From the NCBI GenBank assembly GCA_038329865.1, contig JBBQNK010000014.1, forward strand, positions 29,406 to 93,405: a stretch of DNA of 64,000 bases, read 5' to 3'. Below, in pieces: positions 44,601-50,848 of this stretch (within the stretch, counting starts at the first letter, position 1; each line of letters starts with the position of its first letter). Made by a program: the position numbers and the translations under genes. The DNA is from JANMES01 sp038329865 (lineage in GTDB: Bacteria > Planctomycetota > Phycisphaerae > Tepidisphaerales > Tepidisphaeraceae). Below the pieces are notes generated by a model. It searched no databases and was not told the DNA's origin. It was given only the letters and a program-made list of their open reading frames with translations.

Positions 44601-45887
44601 GCTCAGAAGGACGCCATCCGCGCCGCGCTGCAAAAAATCCGCACTGATCAGGCCGCGCTCAATGACAAGACGGTCGCCATCGATAAATCGCCGCGCAATG
44701 ACGACGGCACTTACAAGCGCGACGACAAGATGCAGCTCAACGGCATGCCCGGCGAGCAGGGCAAGCTGCAGGAACGCACCAGCAAGGTCGGCGACGACCT
44801 CTCCGCGATGGGCGGCATCGTTTACACCTGGGCGGTCAAAGACGTCACCAGCACCATGGATAACGTGAAGGAAGACCTGGCCAAGCCGATGACCGGCGAA
44901 GAGACGCAGATCGAGCAGGCACAGGTGATCGAACAACTCGACGCAATGATCGCCGCGTTGGCGACCAAGCCGAAGGAGAATCCGTTCGATCCCAAGGGCA
45001 GCCCGCCGCCGGGTGGTAGTGGTAGCGGCAGTCCTCCGCCGCCGAAGCTGCCGACCGAGGCCGAGCTCCGCCTGCTCCGCGCCAACCAGAACGCGATCAA
45101 CCGCACCACGCACCTGCTCGATGCGATGGCGAAGAAGGACAACGCCAGGATCCTGCAACTCGGCGGCCGTGAAGGTGAGCTCCGTAATGTCTTCAAAGAG
45201 CTGATGAAGAAAGCCGGCGGCGCCGACATCGGCCCTGAGCCGGATCCGAACATCAAGATCGACGAAGAGCACGGCGAAGAAGCGTTGGTCAACCATGAGC
45301 TGGACAACGGGCTTCTTAACGACGGCGGCGCGGCCGCCGGTGGTGGCGGGAAGAAGCCCGCCGCTCCTCCGAAGGACGCGGCCGCTGCGGTCAAGACCGC
45401 CGGCGAGCGCATGGGCATGATCCGCCAGCGCCTCGCACTGAACAACGATGCGGGTAAGGTCACCCAGCTGATCGAGAAGAAGCTGCTGGAAGACATGGAC
45501 AACCTGATCGACCAGGCCCGCCAGCAACAGTCCAAGTCCTCGCCTCCGCCTCCGGGCGCGGGCAAGCCGGGCGCCGCTCCGCCACAACCGGGTGGACAAG
45601 GTCAAGGTAAGCCGCAGAACGCGAAAGGCGGCGGGCAACCCGGCAAACAGGGCGGCAAAGGCGGATCATCGCCGGCCGGTGATTCAAGCCTAAGCGATGG
45701 TGGAGCATCCAATGTCGATCCTTCGGTCGACATTCACAACAACATTGCCGATTGGGGCGGCCTCACCCCGCGCGAGCGCCAGGCCGTTCTCGAAACCAAG
45801 AACGAAGTGATCATCGAGAAGTACCGCAACTACAGCGACGAATATTACAAGTCGCTTGCGATTCAACAGTCGGAGCAAAAGAAATGA
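41637..45887 (+). CDS. Giant membrane coiled-coil protein (DUF4175-like layout)
   Basis: A 1416-residue protein. Two N-terminal membrane helices (about 21-45 and 52-70) precede beta-rich Ig-like segments (about 180-400). Then comes a very long Gln/Ala/Lys/Asp-rich coiled coil (about 535-850), a further helical region, and Pro/Gly-rich linkers (PPPGGSGSGSPPPP near 1122; about 1305-1360). A conserved-looking C terminus ends it (ADWGGLTPRERQAVLETKNEVIIEKY). The layout recalls DUF4175-type membrane proteins. It is likely the main client or scaffold of the MoxR/VWA system. The stop overlaps the next start (ATGA). Function unknown. Confidence 0.85.
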   Translation: MQSNQLLDALSSIRSRVKSLAVVTGLGLIVAAAMGMLLVAGVADYLLNLPGPARLLLIVAALGTLGYLIYRFVIRPATAKLTAGDIAGRVEITFPQFDDRLRSTVNFLTTEIPGSDVMKDKVSDETAALAGNVNLGDIVVTRPLWRSIGLAAVSVVAVVALALAVGSQYRSISFARLLHPFGDTKWPLTVQIVMDSSVPQRVTAGQRIFINMKLARGDKASRKAKLIYQYPGQKPVEELMARDDKGVYSSFHDAKLDADVASGTVKMWIEAGDDRLEVAPITIVPKLSITQVDAVVTPPDYANLPKTTVNLRESPAVMAAGANVVVRVMFNKPLADAPVILESAKPEIALPPVTITRDPADKRLAIITFSPRQSAEFRVKAIDTDEFTNESTESYQFTIRPDQNPVVLIEIPRGNEERTAVSAFGVQAVAEDDYGIKVATLNAERLGDHHQWKIKLVDNAVPLKDVSWNKIDGNAELQRFRMNYTWDLAQLEGGNLQPGDVIEYCIAVTDNFALDGKTHDPVLSGKLRITIISQEQLNTKAAEAIRNVATQVGDAIKAQDHAKADTKALLEGTQKKDNFDAADKNTAEQLANQQAAVASQDKQLAKKLDDLNKMLDENKSPAQDLKDTAKDVSAMLNRTADGPQKDATDKIADAKDNPTPKDQRNEKLADAANKQEEASQQLQNAIKRMGDPGSLANKIEEIRKLLDAQTALSKATAKDGQSALGKKPSDMTPEEKKKANDNADQQKALADQTQKAIDGLKKSGEDLAKSDPVAGQAMKDAAATGQAQQVPPSQQKASAATKQNQQSQAQAAQKQAELGLQMMLSNLQEAEKRKLEELVTKLEELQKQIQILVKRQAGHNLDNLSIQGQEKLKGMEAAVLADLMLKSERDKEHQPPTPTAPALTALQEQTERNTRDIAHGADSVQGASEVAGALSRSATKMGAAIVWLRQTKMPDAYDPPQVEALNALVQAQAKVDDMLQKAKDKQDEAQKDAIRAALQKIRTDQAALNDKTVAIDKSPRNDDGTYKRDDKMQLNGMPGEQGKLQERTSKVGDDLSAMGGIVYTWAVKDVTSTMDNVKEDLAKPMTGEETQIEQAQVIEQLDAMIAALATKPKENPFDPKGSPPPGGSGSGSPPPPKLPTEAELRLLRANQNAINRTTHLLDAMAKKDNARILQLGGREGELRNVFKELMKKAGGADIGPEPDPNIKIDEEHGEEALVNHELDNGLLNDGGAAAGGGGKKPAAPPKDAAAAVKTAGERMGMIRQRLALNNDAGKVTQLIEKKLLEDMDNLIDQARQQQSKSSPPPPGAGKPGAAPPQPGGQGQGKPQNAKGGGQPGKQGGKGGSSPAGDSSLSDGGASNVDPSVDIHNNIADWGGLTPRERQAVLETKNEVIIEKYRNYSDEYYKSLAIQQSEQKK

Positions 45888-46999
45888 ACCGCAAGGATGC
45901 ACTGAAAAAATCGGGACGACTCGCCTCGCGCGGGGCGCTGTTGTCGGTGATGTTGCTCGGTTCGTCGGCTTTCGCGCAGGAAGTCGTGAAGCCCAAGGCT
46001 GTTCCCGGCATGGTGGCGGAACACCCGGGCGTCAAAGGGGATGAAATCACCCCCGAGCAGCAGAAGGCAGTCGAGCAGGGACTGGCGTGGCTCGCCAAGG
46101 CGCAAAGCAAGGACGGCGCGTTCGGCGCGGCCGGTGGATTCTCCAAGCACGCGGGGATCACGGCGCTGGCGGGACTGGCGTTCATGCAGGCGGGCAATCT
46201 CCCCGGCCGCGGGCAGTACGGCGAAAACGTCCAGCACTGCCTCGATTTCGTCCTGGCCAGCTGCCAGGAATCCGGCCTGATCACCTCCGACCAATCCTCC
46301 GGCCCGATGTACGGCCACGGATTCGCCACGCTCTTCCTCGGCGAAGTCTACGGCATGACGCAGGACGACAACGTCAAGGAAAAGCTGCAGAAAGCCGTCC
46401 GGCTCATTCAAAAAACCCAGAACCCCGAGGGCGGCTGGCGTTACCAGCCGGCGCCTATCGACGCCGATATCTCCGTGACCATCTGCGAGATCATGGCGTT
46501 GCGTGCCGCCCGCGACGCGGGCATCAAAGTTGAAAAAGAGACGATCGACAAAGCGGTGAAATACGTCCGCGCCTGCCAGAACCAGGACGGCGGATTCAGC
46601 TACCAGGCCCGCGGCGCCGGTGGCGGCGGGTCAGGCTTTGCCCGCTCCTCCGCGGGTGTCGCCTCGCTCTATTACGCCGGTATTTTCGAAGGCGATGAAC
46701 TCAAACGGGGACTGAAGTACCTCAACCAGTTCATGCCCGGCAAAGGCGCCGGCGCGGGAATGGAAGGCCATTACTACTACGGCAACTACTACTGCGTGCA
46801 GGCGATGTTCCTGGCCGGCGGCGATTACTGGGCAAACTTCTATCCCGCCATCCGCAATCAGCTCATTGCCCGCAAAGGGGCCAGCGATCACTGGAGCGGC
46901 GATTTCTCCGACGACTACGCCACCTCCATGGCGCTGATCATCCTGCAAATGCCCAACCGCTACCTACCGGTCTACGCCGGCAAGGGCCCGGGGAGCTAG
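45884..46999 (+). CDS. Exported prenyltransferase/squalene-cyclase-repeat protein
   Basis: A 371-residue secreted protein. A signal peptide (LASRGALLSVMLLGSSAFAQ) is followed by an alpha-alpha barrel built of prenyltransferase/squalene oxidase repeats with the QW-like phrases SKDGAFG, NPEGGWRY and NQDGGFSY. The motif PIDADISVTICEIMAL sits where cyclases carry DxDD, but the acidic triad is incomplete, so terpene cyclisation is doubtful. A role as a protein or peptidoglycan-binding barrel, like some thioester-protein domains, is possible. It is translationally coupled to the giant coiled-coil gene by a 4-bp overlap, which ties it to the MoxR system. Confidence 0.85.
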   Translation: MNRKDALKKSGRLASRGALLSVMLLGSSAFAQEVVKPKAVPGMVAEHPGVKGDEITPEQQKAVEQGLAWLAKAQSKDGAFGAAGGFSKHAGITALAGLAFMQAGNLPGRGQYGENVQHCLDFVLASCQESGLITSDQSSGPMYGHGFATLFLGEVYGMTQDDNVKEKLQKAVRLIQKTQNPEGGWRYQPAPIDADISVTICEIMALRAARDAGIKVEKETIDKAVKYVRACQNQDGGFSYQARGAGGGGSGFARSSAGVASLYYAGIFEGDELKRGLKYLNQFMPGKGAGAGMEGHYYYGNYYCVQAMFLAGGDYWANFYPAIRNQLIARKGASDHWSGDFSDDYATSMALIILQMPNRYLPVYAGKGPGS

Positions 47000-47036
47000 G
47001 GCAGCTTGCATCGAAGGCGTATCGGAAGTGCCCTTA

Positions 47037-47105
47037 CGTAGCCGCGAACGCCAGTTCGCGGTCTTGGAAAATAACCCGGACCGCGAACTTGCGTTCGCGG
47101 CTGCG
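47037..47105. repeat. Nested inverted repeat, 27-bp arms
   Basis: Arms at 47037-47063 and 47079-47105 are reverse complements with two mismatches and a 15-nt loop. Each arm is itself a hairpin, CCGCGAAC-GCCA-GTTCGCGG in the left one. It follows the prenyltransferase-repeat gene and shares its architecture with 1091-1150 and 29013-29078. It may stop or attenuate read-through into the NPCBM gene. Confidence 0.9.
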
Positions 47106-47189
47106 AAAAAGACGCAGCGACTCGACCGAAGTTGCGGATCGCACTTAATTCCGATTTGCGATTTTTCACCATAAGGACGGATTCTTCTC

Positions 47190-48389
47190 GTGAATCTACG
47201 AACACTTTTTTCGGCGCTGTTGATCTTCCTTGTGGTGGGCGCAACCGCCCAGGCGCAAACGCGGTGGAATCTCACCACGGCGGATTTCCAGGCCCAGTCG
47301 ATCAATCTCATGGAGATCGACGCGCAGGGTATTCGATACACCGATAAAGCCGCAACCGAGCAGACGCTGCCGATGGACCAGTTCGTCGGCATGGCGAGCC
47401 TCACCACGCCGCAGGCACGGGCGGGGGCGAAGTGGATGGCGATCCTCTCCACCGGCGGAAAGCTGGCCGGCGATGTGACCGCGCTCAAGGACGAAAAACT
47501 TACGTTCACCGGCGCGCTGGTCGGCGAAATGACGTTCCCACTGCGGCAGGTGATCCGGATCGATTCGCTCCCCCGCGCCGCCGCCATCAAGAAAGTGCCC
47601 CCGAGCAAGACGCACGACACGCTGCTGCTGGCCAACGGCGACAGCGTCATCGGCACCGTCGATTCGATCAGCCCTTCAGTCGTGACGATTAAGACTGATG
47701 CCGGCGCCAGCGACGTGCCGCTCGATTCCATCGCTGCGATCGTCTTCGCCGAAACCGGCGCGCCCGCCGGCCCGGCCGAGAAGGGCTTCCGCATTCGCCT
47801 AGATGACGGCTCGAATCTCACCGCCGCCGCCGTCGCGGCGCAGGGGGCGAACGTCACGCTCACGCTCCCCGGCGACGCCAAGCGCACGCTCGAGCTCGGC
47901 CGAGTCATTTCGATCGAACAGTTGGACGGGCCCGTCTGCTGGCTTTCTTCGGTCATCCCGACCGAAAACGTCCAGACGCCGTTCCTCGACACCAGTTGGC
48001 CGACGCGGATGAACACCAACGTGCTGGGCGAGCCGATCAAGTTCGCCGCGAAGACGTACACGCACGGCATTGGCGTGCACAGCAAATCGCTCCTCACCTG
48101 GGCGCTCGACGGCACGTACAAATCCTTCCGCACCCAGTTCGCCATCGATGGCAACCAGCCGTACGCCGACGTGGACGTGCGAATCCTCCTCGACGGCAAG
48201 GTCGTCCACGAAACCAAGGACCTGAAGACCGGCATCCTCTCGCCGGTCACAACGGTGGACCTCGGCAGCGCCAAGACGATCTCGCTTGTGGTTGATTACG
48301 GCGCCGGCTACGACGTACAGGACCGCGTGAACTGGATCGAACCCGCACTCCTCCGCGCCGCCGCATCGCCGCCCACTACGCAGCCGTAG
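47190..48389 (+). CDS. Exported NPCBM-domain protein
   Basis: A 399-residue secreted protein. A signal peptide (MNLRTLFSALLIFLVVGATAQAQ) is followed by a beta-rich N-terminal half with repeated strands (LANGDSVIGTVDSISPS). The C-terminal NPCBM/NEW2 domain (about 255-390) has TYTHGIGVHSKSLLTWAL and DLGSAKTISLVVDYG, a sugar-binding jelly-roll common in planctomycetes. Start is GTG at 47190, preceded by AAGGACGG. The gap of 190 bp with a hairpin makes it either the last gene of the MoxR unit or an independent one. It probably binds glycans at the cell surface. Confidence 0.87.
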   Translation: MNLRTLFSALLIFLVVGATAQAQTRWNLTTADFQAQSINLMEIDAQGIRYTDKAATEQTLPMDQFVGMASLTTPQARAGAKWMAILSTGGKLAGDVTALKDEKLTFTGALVGEMTFPLRQVIRIDSLPRAAAIKKVPPSKTHDTLLLANGDSVIGTVDSISPSVVTIKTDAGASDVPLDSIAAIVFAETGAPAGPAEKGFRIRLDDGSNLTAAAVAAQGANVTLTLPGDAKRTLELGRVISIEQLDGPVCWLSSVIPTENVQTPFLDTSWPTRMNTNVLGEPIKFAAKTYTHGIGVHSKSLLTWALDGTYKSFRTQFAIDGNQPYADVDVRILLDGKVVHETKDLKTGILSPVTTVDLGSAKTISLVVDYGAGYDVQDRVNWIEPALLRAAASPPTTQP

Positions 48390-48455
48390 TTTTCACACGA
48401 CGTTCTGTTCACAAATCAAAGTCGTCATCGCGCTCGCATCAGGCCGCGCGATCAC

Positions 48456-48461
48456 TATAAT
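48456..48461 (+). promoter_or_regulatory. Putative -10 box of carA
   Basis: A perfect TATAAT ends 9 nt before the carA ATG at 48471. No good -35 hexamer is visible. The position predicts a transcript with almost no leader. Confidence 0.45.
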
Positions 48462-48470
48462 TCCGCGACC

Positions 48471-49646
48471 ATGACTGCAGACCGATCGATCGCAAAATTA
48501 GCATTGGAGGACGGCACCGTTTTCACTGGCCAGGCGTTCGGCGCAGGCGGCACGAGCGAAGGGGAAGTCGTCTTCAACACCTCCATGACCGGCTACCAGG
48601 AGATTCTCACCGATCCGTCCTACAAAGGGCAGATCGTGACGATGACGTACCCGCTGATCGGTAATTACGGAATCAACCCGCAGGACGTGGAGAGCAAGCA
48701 GCCGCACGTGGCCGGGTTCATCGTGAAGGAATTGCCGCCGCTGTACAGCAATTACCGGGCGAGCATGAGCCTGGACGAATACCTCCGCGCGAACAACATC
48801 ATCGGCATTGAGGGGATCGATACGCGGGCGCTGGTCCGCAAGCTGCGCATCAGCGGGGCGATGCGCGGAATTCTTTCGACAGAAATTCTCGACGACGCCA
48901 AGCTGGTCGAGAAGGCCCGCTCGGCGGCGCAGATGGAAGGTGCGGACTGGGTGAAGGCCGTCATGCCTTCTAAAAGTTCGGAGTGGACGGAGAAGCAGGG
49001 TGACTGGTCGCAAGGCCGGGTGGAGCGCGGCGACGGGTTGCACGTGGTGGCGCTCGACTGCGGCGCGAAATCGAACATTCTCCGTCACCTCGCCGAGCGT
49101 GGCGTGCGCGTGACGGTGCTGCCGCCGGACGTGACGACGGAGGAGATTCTCAAGCACAAGCCCGATGGGCTGTTCGTCAGCAACGGCCCCGGCGACCCGG
49201 CCGTGCTCGATTACGCCGTCAAGCCGATCCAGGGCGCGCTCGGCAAGGTGCCGATCTTCGGCATCTGCCTCGGCCACCAACTGCTCGGCCGGGCGATCGG
49301 CGCCGATACGTACAAGCTTAAGTTCGGCCATCGTGGTGGGAATCAGCCGGTGAAGAATCTTGATACGGGCCGCGTGGAAATCACCAGCCAGAATCACGGC
49401 TTTGCAGTCGAGCAAAAGTCACTCGAAGCGAAGGGCGGCGTTGTCACGCATCTGAACCTGAACGACGGAACGGTCGAAGGATTCCGCCACAAGACGTTGC
49501 CGGTTTTCAGCGTGCAGTATCACCCCGAGGCAAGTCCAGGTCCTCATGATGCTTCTTATTTGTTCGATGCGTTTGTCGACATGATGAAGACCAAGAAGCC
49601 ACCGACGGGTGCTCGATTGAAGGAACTTCAAGCATTGCGCGAGTAG
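48471..49646 (+). CDS. carA: Carbamoyl-phosphate synthase small subunit
   Basis: The glutaminase subunit of carbamoyl-phosphate synthase, which supplies ammonia for arginine and pyrimidine synthesis. The 391-residue protein has the N-terminal CPSase_sm domain (LEDGTVFTGQAFGA; FNTSMTGYQEILTDPSY). The C-terminal class I amidotransferase has the nucleophile cysteine in FGICLGHQ and the catalytic His-Glu in FSVQYHPEASPGPHD. All the usual landmarks are present. carB is not adjacent. The next 385 bp hold no gene. Confidence 0.96.
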   Translation: MTADRSIAKLALEDGTVFTGQAFGAGGTSEGEVVFNTSMTGYQEILTDPSYKGQIVTMTYPLIGNYGINPQDVESKQPHVAGFIVKELPPLYSNYRASMSLDEYLRANNIIGIEGIDTRALVRKLRISGAMRGILSTEILDDAKLVEKARSAAQMEGADWVKAVMPSKSSEWTEKQGDWSQGRVERGDGLHVVALDCGAKSNILRHLAERGVRVTVLPPDVTTEEILKHKPDGLFVSNGPGDPAVLDYAVKPIQGALGKVPIFGICLGHQLLGRAIGADTYKLKFGHRGGNQPVKNLDTGRVEITSQNHGFAVEQKSLEAKGGVVTHLNLNDGTVEGFRHKTLPVFSVQYHPEASPGPHDASYLFDAFVDMMKTKKPPTGARLKELQALRE

Positions 49647-49756
49647 CACATTCAAATCAGGGATCTTGGATCCCTCGCATCACGGTAAAGCTTCCCCATT
49701 TTCTTTGTGAAACGATGGATCGAAGAATCCAGTTGTTTTTTTTCGGCGCAAAAAAA

Positions 49757-49826
49757 CACGCCAGCGTATCGTTCAGGCAGGGGAGCCGGTTTCGCTCCGT
49801 AATGTCCTGCCAACGGATCTGGCGTG
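49757..49826 (+). other. Possible structured RNA element
   Basis: In the 385-bp gap after carA a 70-nt segment folds as a single rod. The outer helix is CACGCCAG (49757-49764) with CTGGCGTG (49819-49826), then a weak ATCGTT / AACGGAT, GGCAGG (49776-49781) with CCTGCC (49806-49811), and GGAGC with GCTCC closing a small loop. Strand is a guess. No family is recognised; the rest of the gap shows only poly-T and poly-A runs and the promoter near its end. Confidence 0.4.
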
Positions 49827-49969
49827 AGAAGAAGTTGGTCACCATGGTAGACCGACCTCTTAATTCATACTTTGCCCGTCTTCGCCGGCCGTTACAAGTA
49901 AAAAATCCCCCGCGAATCGACTTTTTTATCGGCCTCTACGGTTCAGCTTGATCTCACTGCGCGCCCGGA

Positions 49970-49999
49970 TTGTGTCGATGTTTGATTCAGCGTTAGAAT
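49970..49999 (+). promoter_or_regulatory. Putative promoter of the lipoprotein gene at 50032
   Basis: TTGTGT (49970-49975), an 18-bp spacer and TAGAAT (49994-49999), followed by a leader of about 25 nt with AGGAG at 50017-50021, ten bases before the ATG at 50032. Confidence 0.55.
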
Positions 50000-50031
50000 A
50001 AAGGTCCTTTCGGCGCAGGAGTTAACGGAAA

Positions 50032-50586
50032 ATGAAGCAGTCACTTTTCATTGCATTTGCAGTAGCACTCGTTGGAGTCGCCGGTTGCCGTTCACGTTCG
50101 AGCAGCGTGCCGGCAGCGCCGGCAGGCAGCAGCTACAACACTTCTTCGATGACGACCAAAGGCGACCTGGTGGTCGTGCCGGTCGCCTCGACTTTGGTCG
50201 AAATGTCGAAACCCGACGTGAGCTTTAAGAGCAACAGCGTAGTGATTTCCGGCTTCGTGCGCCTCCGCGGTGCGAAGTTCAATCCCGATGCCGTCGTGCT
50301 CATGATGGTCGTTGACCGCCACGGCAACGAAGCGCAGCAGATCAGGGCCGTCCTGCGCGAAACCGATACGTCCGGCACACTTTCATATCGCGCCAATTTC
50401 GGCCCCGTGCCGGATAAAGGCTCGACCGTGTCGCTGGCGTACGACGACTGGCACCCGACGGACAATTACTCTGCCGCCTACATCGGCTCCGGCGGGAGTG
50501 GTTCAAGCTCGGCCAAAGGGGCTATTAGCAGCGGCAGCGGGTCCAAGTCCACACGAACCGGTGGCGGGTCAAAGCGCGGCAAGTAA
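50032..50586 (+). CDS. Putative lipoprotein with Gly/Ser-rich tail
   Basis: A 184-residue exported protein. The lipobox VAGC places the lipidated Cys at 19, after a clean signal peptide. The mature part has a Ser-rich stalk, a beta-sandwich-like core (VSFKSNSVVISGFVRLRG; AVVLMMVVDRHGNEAQQIRAVLRET; VSLAYDDWHPTDNY) and a C-terminal Gly/Ser/Lys tail (about 150-184) that looks disordered and basic. No family is recognised. It has a good promoter and ribosome-binding site and is followed by 260 bp before the next gene, so it is probably monocistronic. Confidence 0.72.
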   Translation: MKQSLFIAFAVALVGVAGCRSRSSSVPAAPAGSSYNTSSMTTKGDLVVVPVASTLVEMSKPDVSFKSNSVVISGFVRLRGAKFNPDAVVLMMVVDRHGNEAQQIRAVLRETDTSGTLSYRANFGPVPDKGSTVSLAYDDWHPTDNYSAAYIGSGGSGSSSAKGAISSGSGSKSTRTGGGSKRGK

Positions 50587-50806
50587 TAGCTCAATCGGGT
50601 TCGAGATCCGGATCGACTGCGTGGGAAATGCGTGCCTTCAGCTTGTAGCCAACTATCGCTACTCGCCTGTTCCGCATCGGATCGATTTATCGGACCCACC
50701 TGTTCAGAATCCCGCCTGATTTTCCGCTAACGCTTCAAATCTGCGATGGTCTGAAAAAGACTCGCCATAGTCGTAAATGGCGGCGGCCGAAGATCATAAT
50801 ACGTGG

Positions 50807-50812
50807 TATAAT
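50807..50812 (+). promoter_or_regulatory. Putative -10 box of the GH-GT2 gene
   Basis: A perfect TATAAT gives a transcript start near 50820, a leader of about 30 nt and a GAGGG ribosome site (50837-50841) 7 nt before the ATG at 50849. It argues for that start over the in-frame ATG at 50777. No -35 consensus is seen. Confidence 0.5.
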
Positions 50813-50848
50813 CAAACCGACAGACGTGTCGGCAACGAGGGCGAAGAA

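Noticed and set aside
49657..49845. Minus-strand frame of 62 codons after carA
   Set aside because: It crosses poly-T/poly-A runs and the structured element, and nothing in it resembles a protein domain.
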